Assembly: GCF_036588685.1 (NCBI RefSeq)
Contig: NC_086383.1
Location: 63,129,448-63,193,447 of the forward strand
Reading direction: 5' to 3'
From: Mytilus trossulus
Taxonomy: Eukaryota; Mollusca; Bivalvia; Mytilida; Mytilidae
DNA length: 64,000 nucleotides
Shown here: positions 33,074-45,654 of the stretch, in pieces
How positions within the stretch are numbered: position 1 is the first letter of the stretch
Layout: each line of letters begins with the position of its first letter
Made by a program: the position numbers and the translations under genes
The notes under the pieces: generated by a model
Database searches by the model: none
Told to the model about the DNA's origin: nothing
The model's input: the letters and a program-made list of their open reading frames with translations, nothing else

Positions 33074-33399
33074 TTGAATGTAATGTGTAATTGAGCATTT
33101 TTTCAATTACATGTAATGGTAATTTAATTAATTACAATGAAAAATGCATGTAATACCAATAACTTTTGAATTACATTTTAATTACATGTACTTTTATGGT
33201 GTTACTGATACAGATTTAATTTAAATAATATAACTTGTAAAATTATATTTATTTTTCAAATCTTGATATGACATACTTTTTAAATATATGAAGTCTGTTA
33301 TTTATTCTGAAGTTTTTATTTGACCTAGAGATTTTTTTTGTGAATACATGTATATAGCCTTATTATCTAAAATAAAAGTGTGAGAATCTTATAAAAGTG

Positions 33400-34298
33400 T
33401 TTTTCGAATACGAATACTTTATTTCTCATAAAACTACAATTACATAGTTATAGAGAACATACATAAATATAACTATAAGGTACAATTTTTACAAGCATGT
33501 GTAAACAATACAATGAAATTAACTTGGAGGACTGACTTTCACATTTATAACTTTGATAAATTTACATAGTTTTTCTAATATTACAATATTACATGAATTA
33601 AACAGTTGATCAAACTTATAGATATTAGGGTTAGACCAGCAGTATGTAGGTAAAAATTTCTTTCTTTCAAACATAAAAGATCCACAATTCATAATATAAT
33701 GGTATTCGTCACCAATGTCGTTTGAGTCACAGAGACGGCAGATTCTGTCTTCTCTCTGTAAACCCTGCCACCTTCCAGACTCAATCGGCAAGTGGTGACT
33801 ACCACATCTATATTTGCATAATGTATAAATGAATTTGTAAGGTAAAACAGAAAAATATTTTTCCAATTGAAAATTATTTTTAAAAATACGATAACATAAA
33901 GTTTTAGGTGATTCGGCAACAAATGCAAAGCATTCTTGTTGAAACTGATCTTTAAGTTTTTGCTCAATACATTTTAACACCCATTTATCAGCAAACTGTG
34001 CATTCCATATATTGGACATTCCACAATTATCAAAAATATTTTTAATACATGATATCCACTTAGTGTTTATTCCGTAATCATTATAATATAAAAATACAAG
34101 CTTATATAATACAGCACAAATTTTACTTTCTTTTCCATTAAGAAGTCTACTCCAGAAATTTATCATTCGCAGTTTTACAGTCACAGTCAGTGTTGAAGAA
34201 AGATCTTTACCTAAATAGATTGATAAGTAACTAATTACCTTGTTTATATAAACAAAAACAAAACAAAATGTGTTTAAAATCTTTCTTAAACAGTTCAT
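33400..34298 (-). pseudogene. LINE (non-LTR retrotransposon) 3' fragment, C-terminal RT region
   Basis: An open frame of 259 residues (33519-34298) resembles the C-terminal part of mollusc LINE ORF2 proteins: VKLRMINFWSRLLNGKESKI, then KYRCGSHHLPIESGRW, then a zinc-binding CX2CX9HX4C (RICRLC...HYIMNC). Reverse transcriptase and endonuclease motifs are absent, so it is 5' truncated. On its strand, AATAAA lies at 33418-33423, marking the 3' end. The frame is intact, so the insertion is fairly recent. It lies antisense within the hAT. Confidence 0.75.
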
Positions 34299-34636
34299 TT
34301 AAAATCACAGTACACAATCCATTGCAATCATTTTGTCAAATTAATAGACACAAAAAGGATTATAGAAATAAAAATAAACCGCTGTAAAAACAAACAGCAA
34401 TTAATGAGATTAAAATGCCCAGGAACAATGCCACTATTACATTTTTTTATCTAATTATCAAAATATTGCTAATATTTAGATATTATTTACATTCACACGA
34501 CATTGTTTGTTCTAAAAATATTTTCAATATTACAACAAGCATACTTTTTAATATTTTCATGGTACAAACAAGAAAAATTAGATTTTTTTAATTTTATAAT
34601 TTGTTAATTTATATTATGTTTAATTTAAATAACTTC

Positions 34637-34870
34637 ATTTCTGAGATGTCAAAATATCATTGGCAAGTTAATAGGAACCAATTCCCTCTCCTATCAACAA
34701 TTTTTTTTATTATGGAAATATATTACTAGTACTTCCATGTTCTGATAAAGCAACATCTGCCACATTAGTCGAAAGACTATTTAGAACTGCTGTCAAAGTG
34801 TTCAGACCAGGGGGTTGTAGACGAAATGAAAAACAAACATTAAAACTACAAATGATCATCAAATGCTTAC
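34637..34870 (+). pseudogene. hAT transposase C-terminal dimerisation region, frameshifted
   Basis: One frame reads HWQVNRNQFPLLST, then near 34727 the match shifts to another frame: VLPCSDKATSATLVERLF, then RTAVKVFRPGGCRR. This is the pattern W..N...FP.L followed by P.S.A..ER.F that I know from hAT C-termini. The rest of the transposase is missing. Confidence 0.7.
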
Positions 34871-34972
34871 ATGTACATGAACAGTTTACACATGCGTTAT
34901 ATGTATTTGTATATACATGTATAGTATTATTAAAAAATATTAAGATGAAATGTAATGTGTAATTTAATTAAT

Positions 34973-35974
34973 TAGGGCCCCGACTAAAAGTCGGGTCGCC
35001 CTATAGTGATCAGTCTGTCCGTCTGTCTGTCCGTCTGTCTGTCCGTCCGTCCGTCCGTAACACTTTAACTTTGTGTCCGCTCCATATCTAGAAAACCGTT
35101 ATGATTTCATACTTTATACTTTACATGTTTATTGACCACCACCAGTGTCATGATGTATGTACAACTTTCTAGGTCAAAGGTCAAGGTAAAAAAACTTTGG
35201 TTTCAGTTGACAACCCTGTGTCCTGTGGTGATGATCGTGTCCGCTCTATATCTTGAGAACCCTTATGATTTCAAAGTTTATACTTGACATCCATTTTAAC
35301 CAACACCAGAGGGTGTGTCATGATGTATGTATAACTTCCTAGGTCAAAGGTCAAGGTCAAAAACTTTGGTTTCAGTTGACAACCCTGTGTCCTGTGATGA
35401 AGATCATGTCCGCTACATATCTAGATAACCGTTCTGATTTTATACTTAATACTTAACATGTTTATTAACCAACACCAGAGGGTGTGTCATGATGTATGTA
35501 CAACTGCCTAGGTCAAAGGTTAAGGTCAAAAACTTTGGTTTCAGTTGACAACCCTGTGTCCTGTGGTAAAGATCGTGTCCGCTCCATATCTGGATAACCT
35601 TTATGATTTCAAAGTTTATACTTGACATCCATTTTAACCACCATCAGATGGCGTGTCATGATGTATGTACAACTTCCTAGGTCAAAGGTCAAGGTAAAAA
35701 AAACTTTGGTTTTAGTTGACAACCCTGTGTCCTGAGTTGAAGATTGTGTCCGCTCTATATCTTGGGAACCGTTTTGATTTCAAATATTATACTTGACATC
35801 CATTTTAACCAACACCAGAGGGTGTGTCATGATGTATGTACAACTTCCTAGGTCAAAGGTCTGTCTATCTGTTGGTCTGTCCATCGCTTACAATTTTGAT
35901 TCACACTATATTTATTTACCCAACGTATTGACAGCGGGGCCCACAGAGATGGCTTCCATCTCAATGATATCTAG
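34973..35974 (+). mobile_element. GGGCCCCGAC-family element, Helitron/Helentron-like ends
   Basis: The left end has the hairpin CCCGACTAAAAGTCGGG (34979-34995), then a (gtcc/gtct)n tract. The body has five ~169-bp units (gtccgctccatatct; aggtcaaaggtcaaggt; cagttgacaaccctgtgtcc). The right end has hairpin GAGATGGCTTCCATCTC (35946-35962), eight bases, then CTAG followed by T. It lies inside the hAT. No protein is encoded. Confidence 0.65.
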
Positions 35975-36329
35975 TTACTTTAGTAAAGTAATTGTAAATT
36001 AATTAATTACATTTCAAAAACAGTGTAATGTGTAATTGATGTAATTGATTATTTTTGCAATGTAATGTGTAATTTAATTAATTACATTCCAATGTAATTG
36101 ATTATTTTTGCAATGTAATGTGTAATTTAATTAATTACATTCCAATGTAATTGACCCCAAGTCTGCCTAGTGTACATATTTTCACGGAGTCATATACATG
36201 TATGCTAATGCCACCTGAAGACCATTAGGCCATGGAAAATTAATTGTTGGTTTCCCCTAACATGGGAAAATTGTAAAGACCCATCACGTGCTCTTTATTG
36301 ATTGATATATATGTGAAATTATAGACAGC

Positions 36330-36542
36330 AGCAGAGCTCCAGATAAGCTGCGTATTTGCGTGATCACGCAATACAAATAATAGAAAACCCAATGCAATTG
36401 TCCATTGAAGGGTTCAACAACCCAATTAATTCAACGGAAAACCCAATTATATGCCAAAACCATGAGTTCTCAACCCTTTTATTGGCTACCGTTTGTGTTA
36501 TTTACCCTTATCTGTTTACAGTCGTCGCGTAAACTATTTTTA
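36330..36542 (+). repeat. Repeat family B, left part, split by the Helitron
   Basis: gagctccagataagctgcgt ... gcgtgatcacgcaatacaa ... aattatatgccaaaac matches 41352 onwards. It continues at 38454 on the other side of the Helitron. Confidence 0.8.
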
Positions 36543-38453
36543 TCTATACTATTAAACGAGAAGACCTAATTTTGGGTGTCGCTTCTCTTCCTTCCACAAT
36601 AAATCAATCATCATGCATCCGTGTTCTTTAGGTAACATGCATAGTCGCATTTGTCATCCATTCTTAGGATTATTCATGATCAGATTGAGTTATTTTGGGA
36701 GAAAACCGACAAAAAGGAGTCCGGATATGATTCCGTCATCGGACTGACTTTTAGTCATAGGTAAGATTTCCGGTTTGAAAGATTCACAGATACAACCAAT
36801 CGTATGATAGATAACAAAAATGAAAAATAAATAGACCAATCATAGCGTTCTCCATATCATGGTGTTTAGATCGCAAGAGCCACAACTATTATACCTCCTT
36901 ATAGAGGTCAATTATTTTTCGCGTTTATCTACATGTAATCTACGATTATACTACTTTAATAATTAGAGACTCTCTGTATTCTGTCTACTGTTTTCTTTGA
37001 AATGTTTACTATTTCAGGGGTCATACCAGTTGTACATATATCAAAATAAGTAAAACATTTGACACAAGTTCAACCAATTGTATGATGGATAACAAAAATG
37101 GGGGAAAAAAAGCCATTCAGAGCGTTCTTCATATCATGGTGTTAGATCGCAAGAATCACAACTATTGGTATCATACCTCCTTAGAGGGGACAATTATTTT
37201 TTCGCGTTTACTACATCTAAACTATGATTATACTACTTTAATATATAGAGACTCTCTGTATTCTGTCCGGGACTTTCTATGTACGTATGTTAGTATAGAA
37301 AGTCGGCCCTCATTCTGTCTACAGTACTGTTTTCTTTGAAGATGTGACTATTTAAAGGGTCATACCACTTTCATATATATTGAAATAAATAAAACATGCT
37401 CAAACTACCTCGACCAAAAACTTTAACCTGAAGCGGGACAGACACGAAAGGACAGACGAACGAAAGAACGGATGTACAGACTAGAAAACATAATGCCCAT
37501 AAATGGGGCATACAAATTTATTTTTGAAAGGGGAGATAGTGATTTGACAAAAATAAAAGTAAGGTAGAGATTAGAAGAATGCGTCGAGATCGGGTGTTTT
37601 TAAGCTCGGGATTTGGGGATTAATCCTAACGGGATCCGTGAATATATTTTTCGATTTACTATTTAAAGAGTCATATCACTTGCATATATATTGAAATAAA
37701 TAAAACATGCTCAACTTCATCTGAAACTACCTCGACCAAAAACTTTAACCTGAAGCGGGACTGAGACATGGACGGACGAACGAACGAACGAATTGATGTA
37801 CAGACTAGAAAACATAATGCCCATAAATAGGGCATACAAATTTATTGTTGAAAGGGGAGATAGTGATTTGGCAAAAATAAAAGTAAGGTAGAGATTAGAA
37901 GAATGCGTCGAGATCGGGTGTTTTTAAGATCGGGATTTGGGGATTAATCCTAACGGGATCCGTGAATATATTTTTCGATTTCGGGATATGAATTTCTTTA
38001 AATTCTGCATATTGGGATTTCATGGTTTTAAGCCCGGGATTTCGGAATAAGGACCCCTCAGACCACCCCGGCCTCAAATTAGCCCCACTAATTTATTCAT
38101 GATTCATATCTCACCATTGGCATGTTAATAAGGCACTCAAAAGAGAAAAAAAAACCTGATGGATTGCCCTAGAAGCATATTTTATTAGACTAATAATGGT
38201 CTATATATAAGCAGTTACATTTATTTCATGTTGGAAACCGTGCAAATTGTTAATTTGATTTGACTTTTACCAAAAGAAGCATTGTAGCGGTCTGAGGCCA
38301 GACACACGAAAATAATTTAATTTAAAAGAAAGAACGGAAACAAATAGCAGATTTTGGAAAAAAGGAGAGGGCTTTTGATACCTTTTATATATGAAATTCA
38401 AAAAACAGTCCACAAGCTGTATTTATGCCCACGATTTCGCGGGTGTGTTCTAG
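36543..38453 (+). mobile_element. Non-autonomous Helitron, 1.9 kb
   Basis: The 5' end is TCTATACTATTAAACGAG and the 3' end is hairpin CCCACGATTTCGCGGG (38428-38443), six bases, then CTAG. It sits exactly between host A (36542) and T (38454), as Helitrons do. Two internal tandem duplications are present (about 290 bp from 36780; about 310 bp from 37351, with aaaactttaacctgaagcgg). No Rep or helicase frame was found, so it depends on another element. Confidence 0.8.
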
Positions 38454-38990
38454 TAATATTTATAATTGGAAATTTCCTGTCTTTCTAAAAATAGATCCCT
38501 GCATCAAGTAGCTGAAATGGGTCCCTGTTTGAGTTTTCCGTTGCTCAATAGGTACACGTGTTTTTGTAAATATTTCGATCTTCTCAGTGTTTATCCTATT
38601 AGCGTGTGTCATGGAGTCATTTTTTTTGCATTGCTCGGGATTTTTCATAACATACATCGAATTAAAACGAAAGTGAATGTCAGTTAAAATATTGAATAGA
38701 AGCATGTTTTCGGCTTATTTTGGAAAACTGAGGGAAAGTTATAATGATGACAAGACTCAGCCAGTGTCTTTAGGAAGCGTCCATCGAACGCACGGGCGTG
38801 TGTGCGTACCATAACGAAAACATTGCTAATAAACACGGGGTTTCATCAAAAACGAATTCAGTTGGAAAAAGTGAAAGGCCCAATCAATTAAGAAATGATA
38901 AAGCATCAGAAATCAAAAGTTCTAATAAAAGACAACTAAACCCAGATTTATGTAAATTGAATAAAAGAAAATCATTCAAGTATAATTAGA
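38454..38990 (+). repeat. Repeat family B, right part
   Basis: taatatttataattggaaat ... ccctgcatcaagtagctgaa ... tcgatcttctcagtgtttat parallels 41565-41910. Frames at 38466, 38460 (minus) and 38798 lie inside it and have no domain. Confidence 0.7.
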
Positions 38991-39065
38991 GTTTATATAC
39001 AGTAACTATTTTTTATTCATTTTACGGTTAATTAATGAATACACACACCATGCACACAGTCACTG

Positions 39066-39119
39066 ATCAGGCACTGGTCTCAGAATTTATTATATAAAGG
39101 TATAAGACGAGTGCCTGTG
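39066..39119. repeat. Short CACAGGCAC-type palindrome
   Basis: tcaggcactggtctcag ... ataagacgagtgcctgtga keeps both arms of the family at 3732, with a degraded centre. Confidence 0.55.
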
Positions 39120-39960
39120 ATTCCACATATATCCTTTTTTGTGAGAAAATACAAAACTGGCAAAAGGTTTGAAACGGGACACAAATTTAACCTACAATTG
39201 CTCCTCAGTGAATAAAACCAAATAAAACAGCTAGCAAATAACCCTAACCATAACCCTAAACCAAATAAAAGAGCTAAACAAAGACAGAAACATATTAATT
39301 TAAGATGGAAAAATTTGGGGTTGATATTGCCTAAATATTCAATATTGTGTCGATGAAAAAACCCAATACATTAAGGAGCTTGGTGGTGAAAAACCCAATT
39401 TGATATTAACCTGAGGGGTGAATCGGAATTGATAATGCAATTAAAAAACTATCGCCCAATTATATAAGAAAATGGTGGGTAAAAACCCCAATTAATGAAT
39501 TCTTATCTGGAGCTCTGCAGCAGGGATGATTCCAGTTGTTTTCAAATGGGTCCCTTGACCATCAAAATTGGGAATTTTCATCCAATTGGGAATTTTTTCC
39601 GCATACAATCTATGATAAAATGATATTATTTTCCTGGAAAAACAGAAATTGTATCAAGTTTCACCTGTTCCATAATGTGTGGATATCCTATTTCATCATG
39701 AATGACTCTATCAACATGTATTTTCTAAAATGCTCAGACAGTTGGACTTTGATTTGAGAGCCAGGCAACAATTTTGAATTATTTTTTATAAACATATTAT
39801 AGAACCGGTTCTGTTGGGCGATGTGCTTTTACGAGATCAACGCCCATTAAATTTATCAAAATTTACATTAAATTTATCAAAATTTACAAGTTTTACTCCC
39901 TGCCGAGGTCTGCTTTTAAACGACCCATTTTGACAAAAAGCATCTATCAGTCTATTATCG

Positions 39961-40053
39961 ATATGCTTTTACGAGATCAAATACTCCCATAGCATTTTCT
40001 TCAATTTAATTGAAGGAAATGCTATGGGAGTATTTGATCTAGTAAAAGCATAT
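39961..40053. mobile_element. 93-bp palindrome (MITE-like)
   Basis: atatgcttttacgagatcaa ... gaaggaaatgctatgggagt ... taaaagcatat is a near-perfect palindrome with a short centre (caatttaattg). Flanking copies of tgcttttacgag (39827, 40069) suggest insertion in or derivation from a larger repeat. Confidence 0.75.
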
Positions 40054-40122
40054 TTCATTTGAAGGTCTGCTTTTACGAGAACAAAGTTATTGAGAATTTG
40101 AAACGTCTCAGATAACCACATA

Positions 40123-40433
40123 TAAAGGCAGCAACCATTTGATTTTCGGGGGGGGGGGGGGCTATGATTTTTTTTCTGTACAATCTTTTTTTTTGCTATC
40201 GGCATTAACAATCTATTTTTTTAGCGACAAACCGAAAACAAATTTTTCCTTTCAATTTTAGCATTACATATAGTGGCAGCTGAGGGTGAAACAAACATTT
40301 TTTTTTTCTCAGGGTCCAAAACAATATATTTTTTTCACCAAAAACTGGAAACAAACTTTTTTTTCCAAAAAAAAACCATTGCCCCCCCCCCCCCCCCCCC
40401 CCCCCCCCAGAAAATCAAATTGTTGCTGCCTAA
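40123..40433. mobile_element. ~310-bp MITE with GGCAGCAACCATTTG ends and G/C tracts
   Basis: The left end aaggcagcaaccatttgatt and a G-run mirror the right end aatcaaattgttgctgcct and a C-run of about 27. The interior has poly-T tracts with repeated acaaacttttttt. The frame 40273-40551 translates the C-run and is not a gene. Confidence 0.7.
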
Positions 40434-41351
40434 TAACAATTATGATATTATGATAACATACCTTATCTTAGCAATCTTCCATTTACCATCATTTTTATTT
40501 CGGATCTTAAAACACTTTGAAGACAACATGGACAAATGGGGAAAATTGTAACTGCCTAAAAATCGGTGACGAAAACATTTCCGGAAAAAACGATTTTTAA
40601 ATAATTGGGAATTTGTTTTCACACATTTTTTGGGGCCGCTGGACGAATTGAGGGCCGCTTAGCGGCCCTAAACTATATATTAGAATCATCCCTGAGACAG
40701 TGTAATATAAATCAGTTTAAGAAAAACCCTTCTTTGTAAAGTAATGGTAAGAAAATAATGATCATGGATGACGGACGTCAAGTGGCATATTAAATGAATA
40801 ATCAGAACAAAAACATCAAATGTAAATAAAATATGAAAATTAACCCTGCTTTGTACTATAGACGGACACACAGAAACCGATTTCTAACGTGTAATACGTT
40901 AGTTTTAAAAGAGGGATGAAATATACCAGAGCCGGGGACTATTTTAATAGTTTATAATTCAATGGTTTGTTTTTTTTCACACCCGGGTTTCACAATTTTG
41001 ACAAAGACAAAAGAAAAGCTAACTATCTCACACAGATTCTGGATCACTAAAAATAAGAAGATGCGATATAAGTGGTATCTAGACAACTATCCAACAAAGT
41101 CACAGAGTAAAAATACATTTGTCTGCCACACCTTCACACTGCCTTTGAAAAATTAGCGGGGAAATATCACCTTTCGTTTGAAACGTCTTTTAAATTTTTG
41201 GCGCAATTTGTGAGGCCTACGGAAGGGATTGAGTAAAGAATATTATATTACTCGATTTTTCTGAAAAACGAGTATGGTGAAAAATATTTTTCAAAATGTT
41301 ATGATGTTCCATTTTTTCAAAGATTTACATATCTTACTTTGGTCAAATCCG

Positions 41352-41960
41352 GTAGAGCTCAAGATAAGCTTCGTATTTGCGTGATCACTCAATACAAATA
41401 ATTAAAATCCCAATGCAATTGTCCATTGCAGTGTTCTAAAACCCAATTAATTCAAAGGAAAACCCAATTATATGCCAAAACATGAGTTCTTAACGCTTGG
41501 ATTCGCCATCGTTTGCGTTATTTACCCTAATCTGATCACAATCGTCATGTAAATCTATTTTCATAGTATTTATAATTGAAGTGTCCTTTCATCCTAAAAA
41601 TAAAGCCCTGCATCAGGTAGCGGAAATGGGTCCCTGTTGGAATTTTTGTTGCTCAAAAGGTACACAAGTGTTTATGAAAACATTTCGATCTTCTCGGTGT
41701 TTATCCAATTAGCGTTTGTCGTGTCATATTTTTTTCAAATCGCTCAGGATTTATTATAACATGCAATGAATTAAAACGAAAGTAAACATGGTAAATGTCT
41801 TGTAAAAATATTGAATAGACATGATAGAAGCATGTTTTCAGCTTTTTTGGTAGCTGAGGGAAAGTTATGATGAAAACAAGACTCAGCTAGTGTTTAGGAA
41901 GGGTCAATCATTAGGGACAACTTAACCGAGATTTAGGTTGATTAAATTAAACAAAAACAT
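41352..41960 (+). repeat. Repeat family B, uninterrupted copy
   Basis: It matches the two halves at 36330 and 38454 continuously. Across the junction it reads ctattttcatagtatttata, which provides the empty site for the Helitron. Confidence 0.8.
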
Positions 41961-42591
41961 TCAAGTATAATTTTAGTTCATATAATTTTTTTCATTTTAG
42001 TTGATGAGTGAATACACATATCCGTTTTTTACGTCAATGCAGCTTGACACTTTCTTTGTTTTGGTTTAATTGTTTGGTATGCTTAAGCTTAAGGTAGTTG
42101 TCTAATTGGCGAGTGCAGTATGACATTGCCATTTATTTATTTGATGTTGAAGAATTATTTGTAAATGTTAGTTGAATGTGGTCTCCGTCATTAAAACATA
42201 TATAAACCCTATAAACCTGGACAGTGTAACGTGAACGCTGCCATTTTGTTTATTTACGTCTGTGACGTCATTTTCATGGGAGATAACCCAATTACAAATC
42301 AACAATCTCATAAGGTTATTCGCCGGTGAATAATAGGGTTATTCACCGCTGGTGAAAATATTAAGGGTTATTCGTCCTTCCATGCAATTGAATGAAAAAC
42401 AACTGAATTATTCGACTCCAATCTTAATTGACAAGTAATGTCAGTTTTTCTACTGAAGGTTGGTGGTTCTCTCAAGGTACCGACTGCCACCAAATAGCAT
42501 AATTGTGATGAAAGTGGCATTTAACATTAATAAATCAATCAATCAACTGGCTTTTTTCAAAACTTATACTTGTACCGTTTTTAGCTCACCT

Positions 42592-43608
42592 GACCTGAAA
42601 GGTCAAGTGAGCTTTTCTCATCACTTGGTGTCCGTCGTCCGTCGTCCTGCGTCGGTCGTCCGTCGTTTGTCGTCCGTAAACTTAGAATTTTCAGATGAAT
42701 CGGACAACCCGTTGTTAGGTTGCTGCCCCTGAATTTGTTATTTTAGGGAAATTTTGCAGTTTTTGGTTATTATCTTGAATACTATTATAGATAGAGATAA
42801 ACTGTAAACAGCAATAATGTTCAGCAAAGTAAGACCTACAAATAAGTCAACATTACCAAAATTGTCAGTCAACCCCTTAAGGAGTTATTGCCCTTTATAG
42901 TCAATTTTTAACAAATTTTCGTCAGTTTTTGCAACTTGTACAAAAATCTTCTGCTCTAAAACTACATGGCCAATTTAAACCAAACTTGGCGATAATTATC
43001 ATTGTGGTATATTGTTTGAAAAATGTGTCTGATGACACCGCCTACCAAACAAAATGGCCGACATGGCTAAAATTAGAACATAGTGGTAAAATGCAGTTTT
43101 TGATTTATATCTTTAAAACTAAGACATTTAGGGCAAATCTTTCAAGATTTAAATGTCCATCAGAATAAGATCTATCCCCTCGCAAATTTTCAGATGAATC
43201 TGACAACTCGTTATTGGGTTGCTGCCCTAAAATTGGTAATTTTAAGGAAATTTTGCAGTTTTTGGTTATTATCTTGAATACTATTATAGATAGAGATAAA
43301 CTGTAAACAGCAATTTTGTTCAGCAAAGTAGGAGCTACAAATAAGTCAACATGATAAAAATTGTAAGAGTACCCCTTAAGGAGTTATTGCCATTTATAGT
43401 CAATTTTGAACAAATTTTTGTCATTTTTGTAACTTGTACAAAAATCTTCTTTTCTAAAACTATGGGCCATATTAAACTAAACGTGGCCACAATCATCACT
43501 ATGGTATCCATTTAAAAAAAAGTGTCTAATGACCCCACCTACTAACCAAGATGACCGACATCCATAAATACAGTAACAGGTGAGCGACAGGCTCTTGAGA
43601 GCCTCTAG
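42592..43608 (+). mobile_element. AGCTCACC-hairpin family element, copy 2
   Basis: Starts TTAGCTCACCTGACC and the gtccgtcgtc tract. Two internal units follow (aaattttgcagtttttggtt). It ends aggtgagcgacaggctcttg with hairpin GGCTCTTGAGAGCC and TCTAG. The next copy starts within three bases. Confidence 0.8.
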
Positions 43609-43610
43609 TT

Positions 43611-44882
43611 TAGCTCACCTGGCCCGAAGGGCCAAGTGAGCTTTTCCCATCACTTTTCGTCCATCGTCGTTAACTTTTACAAAAATCTTCTCCTCTGAAA
43701 CTACTGGGTCTTATTCAACCAAGCTTGGCCACAATCATCAAAGGGGTATCTAGTTCAAAAAATATGTCCAGTGAACTGGCTTACCAACCAAGATGGCCGC
43801 CATGGCTCAAAATAGAACATAGGGGTAAAATGCAGTTTTTGGCTCAACTCAAAAACCAAAGCATTTAGAGAAAATCTGACGAAGGGTCAAATTGTTGATC
43901 AGGTCAATATGAATCAGACAACCAGTTGTTGGGTTGCTGCCCCTGAATTGGTAATTTTAAGGAAATTTTGCTGTTTTTGGTTATTATCTTAAAATATTAT
44001 TATACATGTTATAGATAGAGATAAACTGTAAACAGCAATAATGTTCAGCAAAGTAAGATTTACAAATAAGTCAACGCGAACGAAATGGGTCAGTTGACCC
44101 CTTTAGAAGTTATTGCCCTTAATAGTCAATTTTTAACCATTTTTCGTAAATCCTAGTTATCGTTTACAAAAATCTTCTTCTCTGAAATTACTGAGCCAAA
44201 CTAAAATTAATCCAAACTTGGCCACAATCATCTTTGGGATATCTAGTTTAAAAAATGTGTCTGGTGACCTGGCCACCAAATCAAGATGGACGTCACGGCT
44301 AAAAATAGAACATAGGGGTAAAATGCAGTTAACTTATAAGCTTATAACTAAAAAACCAAAGCATTTAGAGCAAATCTGACAATGGGTAAAATTGTTTATC
44401 AGGTCAAGCTCTATCTGCCCTGAAAATTTTCAGATGAATAGGACAACTCGTTGTTGGGTTGCTGGCCCTGAATTGGTAATTTTAAGGAAATTTTGCTGTT
44501 TTTGGTTATTATCTTGAATATTATCATAGATAGAGATAAACTGTAAACAGCAATAATGCTCAGAAAAGTAAGATTTACAAATAAGTCAACATGACCAAAA
44601 TGGTCAATTGACCCCCTAAGGAGTTATTGTCCTTTATAGTCAATTTTAAACAATTTTCATAAAATTTGTAAATTTTTATTAACATTTTCCACTGAAACTA
44701 CTGGGCCAAGTTCATTATAGATAGGGATAATTGTAAGCAGCAAGACTGTTTAGTAAAGTAAGATGTACAAACACATCACCATCACCAAAACACAATTTTG
44801 TCATGAATCCATAAGCTTCCTTAATATTTACATAGACCAAGGTGAGCGACACAGGCTCTTTAGCATTTGTTAGAGCCTCTTG
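43611..44882 (+). mobile_element. AGCTCACC-hairpin family element, copy 3
   Basis: Tandem neighbour of copy 2 in the same orientation: TAGCTCACCTGGCCCGAAGG, then internal units with accaaccaagatggccgcca, ending ggtgagcgacacaggctctt, a longer hairpin and CTCTTG. Confidence 0.8.
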
Positions 44883-45654
44883 TTATTGGGAAAATATGCG
44901 TCACTTTTATAAAATTGGGAAATTTATAATAATCCATGAATTAAACTAAAACTTCAATTTTCAGACCCCATTTTAAGAGTAAAACCCTGCTTTGAAATAA
45001 GACCATTTATTGTCAGTGATAATGCATATAGACCCTCAAATCTTCACATATAGTCATTTTAAGCATAAAAATGTATAAATGAGTGTTTTTCAGGTTGTAT
45101 TCATGCACAACTACTACTGAGACTGCACTGTTTGGGAAAAATGTTGTCTTTTTGGGAATTATTTTAAGCCATTTTTTTTCAAATTGGGATTCTTCTCCAG
45201 GGGAAAAAGCCTTTATTCTCCAGTAAATTAAGGCAAACAATATCATTGTCAATTATACAGTGTCATTATTATTTCTAATTGAAATCAAAACATTTATATT
45301 TCCAGACATGCCAGATTGAACATATACTGTTTAAATTTATTGGATCCTTGTCCAGTCAATTAGATAATTGTCCAGTCAATGTGAACCTTATGCAGTCTAA
45401 TTGCTATTTAAGGTAAGTGTACATTAATATATGTGAACTATATGTAGGACTATTTACTACTGAAATTAATTTGAAATGTAAGAGTGTCTCAACTCTAAAA
45501 GGATAATCAACATATAGTTTTTTTATTCAAAATACTGTAACATTAAACAAGACACAAAAAAGCCGAAAGAATAATTACAAAATCATATTCCTACCAATAT
45601 AGATTGGTTTAACATTAGCATTGAACTTGTGCTAACTGAAAAAAAATGTGAAAT
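44883..45654. other. Non-coding stretch
   Basis: A short direct repeat (tgtccagtcaat, twice near 45349-45381) is present; nothing else was recognised. Confidence 0.4.

Larger units (their letters stand above)
32615..36165 (+). mobile_element. hAT-superfamily DNA transposon, 3.55 kb, nested insertions
   Basis: The ends CAGGGATGGGGTAATT and (inverted) CAGACTTGGGGTCAATT are imperfect terminal inverted repeats beginning with CAG. CCTAGTGT is repeated exactly at 32607-32614 and 36166-36173, the 8-bp target duplication typical of hAT. Both subterminal regions carry repeats of taatgtaattaattacat. A transposase remnant lies at 34637-34870. A MITE, a LINE fragment and a Helentron-like element are nested inside. 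Confidence 0.85.

Noticed and set aside
39239..39262. Telomere-like aaccctaaccataaccctaa
   Set aside because: Only three imperfect units; too short to call an interstitial telomere.
40273..40551. 92-codon frame with a proline run
   Set aside because: The prolines are the C-tract of a MITE.
42324..42348. Hairpin cggtgaataatagggttattcaccg as a regulatory element
   Set aside because: A short stem in repeat-like sequence (gttattcg repeated); no evidence of function.
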